Below are positions 9,277 to 18,043 of a stretch of 64,000 nucleotides of DNA, one piece after another; the stretch's first letter is position 1; each line of letters opens with the position of its first letter. A program made the translations under genes and the position numbers. Origin of the DNA: Mesorhizobium terrae (lineage in GTDB: Bacteria; Pseudomonadota; Alphaproteobacteria; Rhizobiales; Rhizobiaceae); assembly GCF_008727715.1 (NCBI RefSeq), contig NZ_CP044218.1, positions 3,489,501 through 3,553,500 of the forward strand, read 5' to 3'. Below the pieces are notes generated by a model. That model did no database searches. It saw only the letters and a program-made list of their open reading frames with translations, and had not been told where the DNA came from.

Positions 9277-10532
9277 GCGACAATTCGCAACAAAGCGCGC
9301 CGCAGGCGCAGCTTCTCGACCGCGCCGACGTGCGGGTCAAACACGCCGAAGGCATCGGGGGCTCGGTCGGTGCCTTTCTCGATCGGGTCCGTTCGGGCGA
9401 TCTCGGGTCGCTGCCGGTCATCGTCGGGCTGGCCATCATCTGGACGGTTTTCCAGAGCCTGAACCCAGTGTTCCTGTCGGCCAACAACCTGGTCAACCTT
9501 CTGTTCGACTGCTCGACGGTGGGCGTCATCTCGCTCGGCATCGTGTGCGTGCTCATGCTCGGCGAGATCGACCTTTCCGTCGGCTCCGTCAGCGGCCTCG
9601 CCTCGGCGCTGGTCGGTGTCTTGTGGGTCAATGAGGGCTGGCCGGTCGGCTTCGCCATCGTCACGGCCATGGCGGCGGGCGCGGTCATCGGCTCGATCTA
9701 CGCGCTGCTTTTCAACCGTTTCGGCATGCCGAGCTTCGTTTCGACGTTGGCCGGCCTGCTCGCGGTGCTCGGGCTGCAGCTTTATCTGCTGGGCTCGACC
9801 GGCTCGATCAACCTGCCTTACGAATCGCCGCTGGTGAATTTCGGCCAGTTGATGGTGATGCCCGACCCGGTCTCGTACGCGCTCGCAGCGATCGCCGGTA
9901 TCGCCATTTTCGTCACCGGCTACCGCGAAGCCGCGCGGCGGCGCGAGGCGGGCCTTTCAGCGCAATCGACGGCAAGCCTCGTGGTGCGCGCCGTGGTGGT
10001 GACCGTCGCCGTGGAGGCGATCGTCTTCTATCTCAACGGCGCCCGCGGCATTCCGTGGATGTTCGGTCTGTTCGTCGGCCTGGTCGTGGCGATGAACTAT
10101 GCGCTGAAACGCACCAAATGGGGCCGTTCGATGCATGCCGTCGGTGGCAACCGCGAGGCCGCGCGGCGCGCCGGCATCAATGTGCGCTATATCTACACCA
10201 CCGCCTTCATGCTGTGCTCGATGCTTGCCGCCACCGGCGGCATCCTGGCGGCGGCCCGCCTTGCCTCGTCCAGCCAGCAGGCCGGCACCGGCGATGTCAA
10301 CCTCAACGCCATCGCGGCGGCGGTGATCGGCGGCACCAGCCTGTTCGGCGGCCGCGGCAGCGCCTATTCGGCCCTGCTTGGCATCATCGTCATCCAGTCG
10401 ATCGCCAGCGGGCTGACGCTGCTCGATCTGTCGTCATCGCTTCGATACATGATCACCGGCGCCGTGCTGGCGATCGCAGTCATCGTCGACTCGCTGGCGC
10501 GCAGATCGCGGGTTTCGCACGGCCGCGCCTGA
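9273..10532 (+). CDS. Sugar/polyol ABC transporter permease (XylH-like)
   Basis: This 419-residue inner-membrane protein belongs to the branched-chain/ribose-type permease family (BPD_transp_2). Characteristic stretches are [22 protein letters not shown] near 90-110 and the ATPase-contact loop [14 protein letters not shown] near 291-304. The length is near that of XylH, longer than RbsC, owing to an N-terminal cytoplasmic extension and a mid-protein charged loop ([12 protein letters not shown]). It overlaps the ATPase gene by ATGA and is followed 37 bases later by the dehydrogenase gene. Confidence 0.9.
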   Translation: MSDNSQQSAPQAQLLDRADVRVKHAEGIGGSVGAFLDRVRSGDLGSLPVIVGLAIIWTVFQSLNPVFLSANNLVNLLFDCSTVGVISLGIVCVLMLGEIDLSVGSVSGLASALVGVLWVNEGWPVGFAIVTAMAAGAVIGSIYALLFNRFGMPSFVSTLAGLLAVLGLQLYLLGSTGSINLPYESPLVNFGQLMVMPDPVSYALAAIAGIAIFVTGYREAARRREAGLSAQSTASLVVRAVVVTVAVEAIVFYLNGARGIPWMFGLFVGLVVAMNYALKRTKWGRSMHAVGGNREAARRAGINVRYIYTTAFMLCSMLAATGGILAAARLASSSQQAGTGDVNLNAIAAAVIGGTSLFGGRGSAYSALLGIIVIQSIASGLTLLDLSSSLRYMITGAVLAIAVIVDSLARRSRVSHGRA

Positions 10533-10569
10533 ACCAACTCCCAAGCAAGACCAGCAAGAAGAGGCAGAC

Positions 10570-11298
10570 ATGGCTCAGGACCTTATCGGAAAAGTCGCGG
10601 CGATCACCGGTGCCGCATCGGGCATCGGCCTCGAATGCGCCAGGCACCTTATCGCGGCGGGCGCGCGTGTCGCGCTGGTCGACCGCGCCGAGGCGGCACT
10701 GAAGGACGTCTGCGCGGAACTCGGGCCTCAGGCGATCCCGGTGGTGGTCGACCTGATGGACCCGAAAAGCGTTGCAGGCATGATGCCGCAAATCCTGGAG
10801 AAAGCCGGCCGGCTCGACATTTTCCACGCCAATGCCGGTGCTTATGTCGGCGGCGAGGTGCTGAACGGCGATCCCGATGCCTGGGATCGCATGCTGAACC
10901 TCAACATTAATGCCGTGTTCCGCTCGGTCCATGCCGTTTTGCCGCATATGGTCGAGCGCAAGAGCGGCGACATCATCGTTACCAGCTCGATCGCCGGGCT
11001 GGTGCCAGTGGTGTGGGAGCCGATCTACACCGCCTCGAAACACGCTATCCAGGCCTTCGTGCACACGCTGCGCCGGCAGGTGGCCAAGCATGGGCTGCGG
11101 GTCGGCGCGGTGGCGCCCGGCCCGGTGGTGACGGCGCTGATCAGCGATTGGCCGAAGGAAAAGCTCGACGAGGAACTGGCCGCCGGTGGGTTGATGCAGC
11201 CGGTGGAGGTGGCCGAGGCGGTGATGTTCATGTTGACCCGTCCGCGCAACATCACCATCCGCGATCTGGTGATCCTGCCGCAGAGCAACGATCTCTGA
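10570..11298 (+). CDS. rbtD: Ribitol 2-dehydrogenase (short-chain dehydrogenase)
   Basis: The 242-residue protein is a classical short-chain dehydrogenase. It has the NAD motif TGAASGIG (13-20), NAG near 89-91, and a catalytic Ser near 140, Tyr 153 and Lys 157 in YTASK. Much of the chain resembles the Klebsiella ribitol dehydrogenase as I remember it, including [24 protein letters not shown] and [13 protein letters not shown], and the C-terminal VILPQSNDL. It would oxidise ribitol to D-ribulose with NAD. The following FGGY kinase phosphorylates that product, which supports the call. GAAGAGG precedes the ATG. Confidence 0.87.
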   Translation: MAQDLIGKVAAITGAASGIGLECARHLIAAGARVALVDRAEAALKDVCAELGPQAIPVVVDLMDPKSVAGMMPQILEKAGRLDIFHANAGAYVGGEVLNGDPDAWDRMLNLNINAVFRSVHAVLPHMVERKSGDIIVTSSIAGLVPVVWEPIYTASKHAIQAFVHTLRRQVAKHGLRVGAVAPGPVVTALISDWPKEKLDEELAAGGLMQPVEVAEAVMFMLTRPRNITIRDLVILPQSNDL

Positions 11299-11305
11299 CA
11301 GAATA

Positions 11306-11335
11306 GCCGCCGGCGCGGCAAACGGTGCCGGCGGC
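11306..11335 (+). promoter_or_regulatory. Intra-operon GC-rich hairpin between dehydrogenase and kinase genes
   Basis: GCCGCCGGC and GCCGGCGGC form a perfect 9-base stem with a 12-base loop. The bases after it (ACTTTCC) are a poor T-run. It may set different transcript levels or stability for the two enzymes. Confidence 0.5.
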
Positions 11336-11368
11336 ACTTTCCAATTCTTTCGTTTCAAGGGTGATCGA

Positions 11369-12985
11369 ATGACCTTAGCGAAGCATTTTCTCGGCATCGA
11401 TGTCGGTACCGGCAGCGCGCGCGCCGGGGTGTTCGACGCCAAGGGAACGATGCTCGCTTCGGCCAAGCGCGACATCGCCCTCTACCGCGAGGCGGGCGAT
11501 ATCGTCGAACAGTCCAGCAACGACATCTGGCGCGCCGTCGCCGCCAGCGTGCGCGAGGCGGTGGCAAAGGCCGGCGTGGAAGCGGCGTCGATCACGGGCA
11601 TCGGTTATGACGCCACCTGTTCGCTGGTGGTGCTGGGCGAGGGGGGACTGCCACTTCCCGTCGGGCCGACCGACGAGGCCGAGCGCAACATCATCGTGTG
11701 GATGGACCACCGCGCGACCGAACAGGCCGCCCGCATCAACCGGACAGGCGAGGCGGTGCTGAACTATGTCGGCGGCGCCATCTCACCGGAGATGGAGACG
11801 CCGAAGCTCTTGTGGTTGGCCGAGCATAAGCCGGAGACCTTTGGCCGCGCCTGGCAGTTCCTGGACCTGACCGATTTCCTGACCTGGAAGTCGACCGGCA
11901 GCCTGGCCCGCTCGGTTTGTACCGTCACCTGCAAATGGACCTATCTGGCGCATGAACAGCGCTGGGACGAACACTATTTCCGCACGGTCGGGCTTGGCGC
12001 TTTGGCCGACGAAGCATTCCGGCGCATTGGGACCGAAGTGGTGTCGGCTGGTACACCGCTCGGCGCGGGACTGACTGCCGAGGCGGCGCGCGATCTTGGG
12101 CTCGTCGAAGGCACGCCGGTGGCTGCCGGCCTGATCGACGCCCACGCCGGCGGCATCGGCACGGTCGGCGCGCGCGGCGGTGCCGGCACCGTGTCGTCGC
12201 GCATGGCCTATGTGTTCGGCACCTCGGCCTGCACCATGTCGACCACCACCGAACCGGCTTTCGTCGACGGTGTGTGGGGCCCGTATTTTTCGGCCATGGT
12301 GCCGGGCCTGTGGTTGAACGAAGGCGGCCAGTCGGCTGCCGGCGCGGCCATCGATCATCTGGTGCGCATGCATCCCGCCTCGGCGGAGGCCGCGGCCAGG
12401 GCTGGTGAGGCCGGTGCCAGCCTCGGCCAGTGGCTGGCGGATGAGGCAGGCAAGCGCGGCGGTATGGAAGCGGTTCCCGGCCTTGTCGGCAAGCTGCACG
12501 TCGTACCGGAATTCCTTGGCAACCGCGCGCCCTTCGCCGATCCCGAGGCGCTTGGCCTGATCGCCGGCATCGGCATGGACGACGGCCTGGAAGGGCTGGT
12601 CGGCCTCTATCTTGCCGGGGTCTGCGGCCTCGGCTACGGCGCACGCCAGATCGTCGGCGTGCTTGCCGACAAGGGTGTGGCGACCGACACCATCGTGGTC
12701 AGCGGCGGCGCCGGCCAGAGCCCGCTGGTGCGGCAGCTTTTGGCCGACACGACCGGGTTGACGGTCGCTGCCTCGACCTCGCCGGAACCGGTGCTGTTGG
12801 GCTCGGCCATTCTCGGCGCAGTCGCCGCCGGCCAATTCGCGGATGTGGCTGGGGCGATGGCGGCGATGTCGGAACTTGGGGAAACCTACCCGCCGAATGC
12901 CGCCCACGCCGGCTGGCACGCCAAACGGTTCCAGGCGTTTGAACTTCTCCAGAAGGCTGGGCGAGCGATCCGCGACGACGCGTAG
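11369..12985 (+). CDS. FGGY-family D-ribulokinase
   Basis: This 538-residue sugar kinase has the N-terminal phosphate-binding motif DVGTGSARAG (11-20) and the pattern YDATCSLV (80-87) typical of FGGY ribulokinases. A C-terminal ATP-binding region includes VVSGGAGQSPLVRQLLAD. It would phosphorylate D-ribulose to D-ribulose 5-phosphate, completing ribitol entry into the pentose phosphate pathway. It is the last gene of the ribitol operon. L-ribulokinase or another pentulose specificity cannot be excluded from sequence, but the partner ribitol dehydrogenase makes D-ribulose most likely. Confidence 0.85.
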   Translation: MTLAKHFLGIDVGTGSARAGVFDAKGTMLASAKRDIALYREAGDIVEQSSNDIWRAVAASVREAVAKAGVEAASITGIGYDATCSLVVLGEGGLPLPVGPTDEAERNIIVWMDHRATEQAARINRTGEAVLNYVGGAISPEMETPKLLWLAEHKPETFGRAWQFLDLTDFLTWKSTGSLARSVCTVTCKWTYLAHEQRWDEHYFRTVGLGALADEAFRRIGTEVVSAGTPLGAGLTAEAARDLGLVEGTPVAAGLIDAHAGGIGTVGARGGAGTVSSRMAYVFGTSACTMSTTTEPAFVDGVWGPYFSAMVPGLWLNEGGQSAAGAAIDHLVRMHPASAEAAARAGEAGASLGQWLADEAGKRGGMEAVPGLVGKLHVVPEFLGNRAPFADPEALGLIAGIGMDDGLEGLVGLYLAGVCGLGYGARQIVGVLADKGVATDTIVVSGGAGQSPLVRQLLADTTGLTVAASTSPEPVLLGSAILGAVAAGQFADVAGAMAAMSELGETYPPNAAHAGWHAKRFQAFELLQKAGRAIRDDA

Positions 12986-13166
12986 GGGGCTTCCGCTTCA
13001 CAGGAAGAGGCAGGGACCGGACCGTTGATCATTTTTGGGGTGGTTGCCCTAGTGCCGGGCAACCGATGGACTTTTTCCCGACCTCTGGCGTATGACGCAA
13101 CCGGACTGGAACGCGCGTGATGATCGTGTCGCGTCCTCGACAGACGTCGGCTAGGGGGAACGAGAC

Positions 13167-13976
13167 ATGACTGCAGGCAATGGCGGTACGGCAAAGAACG
13201 CAGCGACCGAGGGCGCCGGCGGGTTGCCGCTCTTCTATGCGCAGCCGGAGGCGATGAACCCAGGCCGCCACGGTTCCCTCGGCCTTGCCGCGCGAAACGA
13301 TTTCTCTTTCACCCGTGCCGCGCATGCGCTGCCCGTCGTGACGGCCGAACTGCCGGCGGCGATGCGCTCCTATCCGATCGTCTTTGTTGGACCGGCTCAC
13401 GCCCCCCTCGTCATCACCGGCCTGAGGCAAGGTGAGAACCTGTTTGTCGGCAAGGACGGCCAGTGGGCGAAACCGCACTACATTCCGGCCTATGTACGGC
13501 GCTATCCCTTCATCCTCGCCGACGATGGCGGCCAGGGTAGTGACCGCCTCGCACTTTGTGTCGACCGCGCCAGCGACCGGGTGGTCGAACAGGCCGAAGC
13601 GACGGCACGGGGCGACAAGGTCGCGCCGCTTTTTGCCGGCACCGAGGCGGCGGAAGCGACCAAGCAAGCGCTCGCCTTCTGCAATCAGTACCAGATCGAC
13701 TTCAACGCCACCCGCACCATGGTCGACGGAATTGCCGCGCATGGGCTGTTCGTCGAGCGGCGCAGTACCGTGACACTGGAGACCGGCGAAATCCTCAACC
13801 TCACCGATTTCCAGGTGATCGACGAGGATGCCTTCAACAAGCTGAGCGACGAAGCATTCCTCGACCTCAGGCGATCCGGTGCGCTGACGCTGGTCTATTG
13901 CCACCTCGCGTCGACCAATAGCTGGAGCTCGCTGATCCACCAGGCCGGGCTGCACAAGGCAAACGGCCAGGGCTGA
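13167..13976 (+). CDS. SapC family protein
   Basis: The 269-residue protein resembles the SapC family (related to a Campylobacter S-layer-associated protein name, biochemical function unknown). Typical stretches are LPVVTAELPAAMRSYPIVF near 56-74, KPHYIPAYVRRYPFIL near 97-112 and the FNATRTM segment near 176-182. There is no signal peptide or membrane segment, so a cytoplasmic location is likely. AGGGGGAA precedes the ATG. It stands alone, 181 bases after the ribitol operon and over 400 bases before the next operon, with no functional link to either. Confidence 0.75.
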   Translation: MTAGNGGTAKNAATEGAGGLPLFYAQPEAMNPGRHGSLGLAARNDFSFTRAAHALPVVTAELPAAMRSYPIVFVGPAHAPLVITGLRQGENLFVGKDGQWAKPHYIPAYVRRYPFILADDGGQGSDRLALCVDRASDRVVEQAEATARGDKVAPLFAGTEAAEATKQALAFCNQYQIDFNATRTMVDGIAAHGLFVERRSTVTLETGEILNLTDFQVIDEDAFNKLSDEAFLDLRRSGALTLVYCHLASTNSWSSLIHQAGLHKANGQG

Positions 13977-14249
13977 CAGGCCGAACAAGACGCAAAATTT
14001 TGCATCGTCGGCGCCCGTCGAGACGGGACTGGATGACGATGCCGCATCGGCCGCTGACTTGTTCCAGCGGGGTGCGCCACCGGAAAATCATGGCTGCAGC
14101 GGCATGGCTATCCACAGCCACCGCGGGCAAAACGCGTGCGTAAAACTCGCTTCGCCAAGGTGAAGGAACCTGCCAGAGAGCAGCGTCAAGCCATTCTGGA
14201 CGCTGGGATTTTGACGCCAAAAATCCACACCAGTGCGCGAATGGGCGCG

Positions 14250-14277
14250 CCCACAAAAACCCGCAACCCCTTGTGGG
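14250..14277 (+). terminator. Possible terminator hairpin downstream of the SapC gene
   Basis: CCCACAA and TTGTGGG form a perfect 7-base stem with a 14-base loop, followed a few bases later by GGATTTTT. It is about 270 bases after the SapC stop, which is far for a terminator. Confidence 0.35.
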
Positions 14278-14313
14278 TCAAGGATTTTTGCGCCATTTAT
14301 TGATTGTGACCAG

Positions 14314-14342
14314 TTGACGCAGCCATGGTTCGCTCATACCCT
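14314..14342 (+). promoter_or_regulatory. Candidate promoter of the chito-oligosaccharide operon
   Basis: TTGACG at 14314-14319 is a good -35 element. With a 17-base spacer the -10 element is TACCCT, which is weak. The palindrome at 14343-14359 starts directly after it, the position expected for a repressor site. Confidence 0.35.
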
Positions 14343-14359
14343 TAAATCAAATTGATTTA
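14343..14359. promoter_or_regulatory. Perfect 17-base palindrome, probable ROK-regulator operator
   Basis: TAAATCAA-A-TTGATTTA is a perfect inverted repeat centred on one base. It lies 54 bases before the binding-protein ATG. A near copy is found in the intergenic region of the ROK regulator gene at 23836-23848, so the ROK protein is the likely binder of both. Confidence 0.65.
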
Positions 14360-14413
14360 TCTTATCCGCCAACAAGAGCGGAAGGGTCAATTCCAACCCA
14401 GGGGAACCGAACT

Positions 14414-16129
14414 ATGCGTGCCATCAGAACGAATCCGTCTTCTTTGCGCCCCGCTGTATCGCGGCGGGGTCTGTTTGCCAGCGCGGCCTTCGCCGCACTC
14501 TCGATTGCCGCCGGATTGACCGTCGGACCTGCACCCGCCTCCGCGGAAGCCGTCCTCTCCATGCACATCGAGGAGCAGACGAGCTGGGTACAGAACTTCA
14601 ATCCCTTCGATCTCGGCGGACGTCGCCAGAGCACGATGGATTTCATCTACGAGCCACTGGTCATCTTCAACGACTATGACAGCGGTAAGCCGATCTACCG
14701 GCTGGCTACAGGCTACAAATTCTCCGACGACCTGAAGTCGATTACCTACACGCTACGCGACGGCGTCAAATGGTCGGACGGCAAGCCGCTGACCTCGGCC
14801 GACATGAAATTCACCCTCGACATGATGTTGAAGAACCCGGCCGTCGACACGGTCGGCGTCGGTGAGACGGTCGCTTCTGTGGAGACGCCATCGCCGACGA
14901 AGGTCAAGATCAACCTCAAGGCCGTCGACACCCATTTCCCGGAATCGCTCGCCGATTTCCCGGTGGTGCCCGAGCACATCTGGAAGGACGTTAAGGACCT
15001 GCTCGCCTTCAAGAACGAGAAGCCGGTCGGTTCGGGCCCGATGACCGAAATCCGCCGCTTCACGCCGCAGGTCTACGAACAGTGCCGCAACCCCAATTAC
15101 TGGGACGCCACGTCGCTCAAGGTTGACTGCCTGAAGCTACCGCAGATTTCCGGCAACGACCAGATGCTGGCGTTGCTGCCGGAAGGCTCGATGGACTGGA
15201 TCGGTTCGTTCCTGCCCCAGATCGACAAGACTTATGTGGCGCTCGATCCGAAGAACAACGGCTATTGGCAGCCGCCGGCCGAGACCGTCGCCTTTCAGAT
15301 GAATTTCAAGACGACCAATCCCGGCAACGCCGAGGCCTTCGCGGACATCAAGTTCCGCCATGCGTTCTCGCTGGCCATGGACCGCACCTCGATGGTCGAC
15401 ATCGCCGGCTTCGGCTATCCGGTGGTGAACCTGCATGCGTCGGGCCTGCCGCCGCGCTTCGAGTCCTGGCGCAACAAGGCCGCCGAGGGCGAGAAGGATG
15501 TGTGGATGGCCTATGACGTCGACAAGGCCAACAAGCTCCTTGACGACGCCGGCTACAAGAAGGGGGCCGACGGTTTCCGCACCACGCCGAGCGGCAAGCC
15601 GATCGCCTTCTCCATCGCCGTGCCAAACGGCTGGACCGACTGGATCGATGCCGTGCAGATCGCCACCGAGGGCCTGCGCAAGATCGGCGTGAACGCCTCC
15701 GTGGCGACGCCGGAATACGAGCAGTGGCAGAAGCAGATTATCGACGGCACCCTCGATGCGGTCATGAATTCGCGCGCCGACGGCCCGACACCGTTCCGCG
15801 GCTACTACCAGTCGCTGTCGACGGCTTTCGCCGGCCGCATCACCAGCGCGCCGTCGCGTTACTCCAACCCAGAACTGGACAAGGTGTTCGACGCCTATCG
15901 CAAGGCGACCTCCGACGAAGAGCGCAAGAAGCTGTTCAACGAGGTGCAGACGATCGTCGCCACCGACTTTCCGGTGGTGCCGGTGTTCAATGGCCCGACC
16001 TGGTACCAATACTCGACCAAGCGTTTCACCGGCTGGGTGACCAAGGACGAGCCGGCGATGAACCCCGAAGACCATGACAACAACCGGTTGCGGCTGATTC
16101 ATCTGCTGCGCCTGAAGCCGGTGCAATAA
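14414..16129 (+). CDS. Chito-oligosaccharide ABC transporter binding protein (Dpp/Opp family, CBP-like)
   Basis: The 571-residue protein is a large family-5 (peptide/nickel-type) binding protein. The signal peptide contains a twin-arginine-like SRRGLF (16-21) and ends after PASA at 44. Several stretches resemble, from memory, the Vibrio chitin-oligosaccharide binding protein: NFNPF, DFIYEPLVIFND, NPNYWDA, KVDCLKLPQI, AVPNGWTDW, RFTGW and a C-terminal LHLL-LKPV pattern (here LIHLLRLKPVQ). Together with the GH20 hexosaminidase gene of the same operon this points to uptake of (GlcNAc)n from the periplasm. Length matches the family. A plain peptide ligand is the alternative. Confidence 0.82.
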   Translation: MRAIRTNPSSLRPAVSRRGLFASAAFAALSIAAGLTVGPAPASAEAVLSMHIEEQTSWVQNFNPFDLGGRRQSTMDFIYEPLVIFNDYDSGKPIYRLATGYKFSDDLKSITYTLRDGVKWSDGKPLTSADMKFTLDMMLKNPAVDTVGVGETVASVETPSPTKVKINLKAVDTHFPESLADFPVVPEHIWKDVKDLLAFKNEKPVGSGPMTEIRRFTPQVYEQCRNPNYWDATSLKVDCLKLPQISGNDQMLALLPEGSMDWIGSFLPQIDKTYVALDPKNNGYWQPPAETVAFQMNFKTTNPGNAEAFADIKFRHAFSLAMDRTSMVDIAGFGYPVVNLHASGLPPRFESWRNKAAEGEKDVWMAYDVDKANKLLDDAGYKKGADGFRTTPSGKPIAFSIAVPNGWTDWIDAVQIATEGLRKIGVNASVATPEYEQWQKQIIDGTLDAVMNSRADGPTPFRGYYQSLSTAFAGRITSAPSRYSNPELDKVFDAYRKATSDEERKKLFNEVQTIVATDFPVVPVFNGPTWYQYSTKRFTGWVTKDEPAMNPEDHDNNRLRLIHLLRLKPVQ

Positions 16130-16160
16130 GCGAAGGGAGCGAGACGAGGGGAGAGCGGCA

Positions 16161-17144
16161 ATGCGGATACCTCTTCGACGGCTTGGGGTCTATCTGGCCG
16201 CTTTCCTGTTCGCCATCGTGGTCAATTTCACGCTTCCCCGGCTGATGCCGGGGAGCCCTGTCGACGGGATGATCGCGCAGCTTGGGCCGCGCGCCACTCC
16301 TGCCGCCATCGAAGCGATCAAGGCACGCTTCGGCGCGGTCGAGCAGCCGATGTGGTTGCAATTCGTCGATTACCTGAAAGGTCTGGCGACCTTCGATCTT
16401 GGCGTTTCGGTCAAATATTATCCGCAGACCGTCACCGAAGTACTCGGCCGCTCGGCCGGCTGGACCGCCTTCCTGGTGGTGACGGCGATCGCCTTTTCCC
16501 TCTGCGTCGGTGTCTCCCTCGGCGCGGGGGCAGCCTGGAGGCGAGGCGGACGCTTCGACGCGTTCGTCTCGCCCTTTTCCGTGGTGATGATCGCGGTGCC
16601 CCCGGTCATCATCGCGCTGGCCACACTGTTCATCTTCGGCGTGACGCTGCGCTGGTTCCCAGTCGGTTACGCCTACGACCCCAGTCTTGATCCTGGCATC
16701 AATTTCACTTTCTTCGGTTCGGTGTTCTGGCACGCGATCATGCCCGTTCTGACGCTCTCGCCCTATCTCATCGGCGAATTCCAGACGACGATGCGCTCCT
16801 CAATGATCTCGGTGCTGGGCGAGGACTACGTCACCATGGGCCGCGCCAAGGGCTTGAGCGATACGGCGGTAATGTTCGGCTATGCGGCGCGCAACGCCAT
16901 GCTGCCGGTGATGACCAATCTGGCGCTGATGCTGGGCGCGGTGTTCGGCGGCTCGATCGTCACGGAAATCGTCTTCAACTATCCGGGCCTCGGGCTCACC
17001 TTGTTCACCGCCAGTGTGGCACGTGACTACCCAGTTATCCAAGGGCAGCTGCTCCTGATGACCATGGCCACGCTCGGCGCCAATCTCCTGGTCGACATCC
17101 TGTACGGCGTGATCGATCCGCGACTGAGAGAGGGGCAGGTATGA
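16161..17144 (+). CDS. Dpp-like ABC transporter permease 1 (chito-oligosaccharide)
   Basis: This 327-residue inner-membrane protein is a DppB/OppB-type permease. It has an N-terminal membrane segment followed by the family pattern LPRLMPGSPVDGMI and the large periplasmic loop. The ATPase-contact motif is in the segment with GEDYVTMGRAKGLSD (about 220-234). It starts at ATG 16161, 31 bases after the binding-protein gene, and its stop overlaps the next permease by ATGA. It forms the channel with the product of 17141-18043. Confidence 0.9.
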   Translation: MRIPLRRLGVYLAAFLFAIVVNFTLPRLMPGSPVDGMIAQLGPRATPAAIEAIKARFGAVEQPMWLQFVDYLKGLATFDLGVSVKYYPQTVTEVLGRSAGWTAFLVVTAIAFSLCVGVSLGAGAAWRRGGRFDAFVSPFSVVMIAVPPVIIALATLFIFGVTLRWFPVGYAYDPSLDPGINFTFFGSVFWHAIMPVLTLSPYLIGEFQTTMRSSMISVLGEDYVTMGRAKGLSDTAVMFGYAARNAMLPVMTNLALMLGAVFGGSIVTEIVFNYPGLGLTLFTASVARDYPVIQGQLLLMTMATLGANLLVDILYGVIDPRLREGQV

Positions 17145-18043
17145 GCTCGAACTTCAGGCTGTTCTGGCGCCAGAAGAAGGCGGTCGCCGGTCTTGTAATC
17201 GTCGCGACGCTCTGCCTGATGGCGCTGTTTGCGCCGCTCATCGCGCCCGGCGATCCGGCCGCGCGCGTCGGCCGCTCGCACCAGGCGCCGACGGTGGAGC
17301 ATTATTTCGGCACCACCAAGATGGGCCGGGACGTCTATTCGCAGTTCGTCTGGGGCGCGCGTCCGTCACTGGCTGTCGGCTTCGTGACCGGTCTCGCGAT
17401 CACCGCGCTCGGCACGGCGATAGGGCTTGTCGCCGGCTATTTCGGCGGCCGCACCGACGCGACGCTGGACCTGATCACCAACGCGGTGCTGGTCATTCCC
17501 AACATACCGCTGCTCATCCTGCTCGCTTCCTTCGCCGGAACCGTCGGGCCGTTGGCGATCATGGCGATCATCGCCCTGACCTCGTGGCCGTGGGGCGCGC
17601 GCATGACAAGGTCGCAGACACTGGCGCTCAAGAACCGCGAGTTCGTGGTCGCCGCGCACATGGTCGGCGAGCCGCCATGGCGCATCATCTTCGTGGAGAT
17701 ATTGCCCAATCTGGTGCCGCTGATCGGCATCAACATCGTTGGCTCGATCATCTACGCCATCGTTGCGCAGACGACACTTGAATATCTCGGCTTCGGCGAC
17801 CCGCTCAACGTCACCTGGGGCACCATGCTCTACAACGCGCAGAATTCCTCGGCGATCATCATCGGCGCCTGGTGGGATATCGGCGCGCCGGCGGTCGGCA
17901 TCGCGCTGGTCGGACTTGGCCTTGCGCTGCTCAATTTCACCTTCGACGAGATCGCCAACCCGCAGCTTCGCTCCGGCCCCGCGCTCAGCCGCTGGCTGCG
18001 GCTCACTCGGCTGCGGGCGCGCGAACTGGAGGCCGCCCGGTGA
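17141..18043 (+). CDS. Dpp-like ABC transporter permease 2 (chito-oligosaccharide)
   Basis: The 300-residue protein is a DppC/OppC-type permease. A short cytoplasmic N-terminus and first membrane segment lead to the family pattern HYFGTTKMGRDVYSQFVWGAR (about 48-68), and the contact loop contains KNREFVVAAHMVGEPPW (about 165-181). Length is normal. It overlaps the first permease by ATGA and the following ATPase gene by GTGA, so all transporter parts are translationally coupled. Confidence 0.9.
   Translation: MSSNFRLFWRQKKAVAGLVIVATLCLMALFAPLIAPGDPAARVGRSHQAPTVEHYFGTTKMGRDVYSQFVWGARPSLAVGFVTGLAITALGTAIGLVAGYFGGRTDATLDLITNAVLVIPNIPLLILLASFAGTVGPLAIMAIIALTSWPWGARMTRSQTLALKNREFVVAAHMVGEPPWRIIFVEILPNLVPLIGINIVGSIIYAIVAQTTLEYLGFGDPLNVTWGTMLYNAQNSSAIIIGAWWDIGAPAVGIALVGLGLALLNFTFDEIANPQLRSGPALSRWLRLTRLRARELEAAR

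Larger units (their letters stand above)
13977..14413. other. 437-base gene-free region with repeats and an operator
   Basis: No gene is seen. The region has a 12-base palindrome GCAAAATTTTGC at 13992-14003, just after the SapC gene. A terminator-like hairpin lies at 14250-14277, and two near copies of GGATTTTTGCGCC (around 14205 and 14282). A promoter and palindromic operator precede the next operon. The first two may serve SapC transcript termination. Confidence 0.5.
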
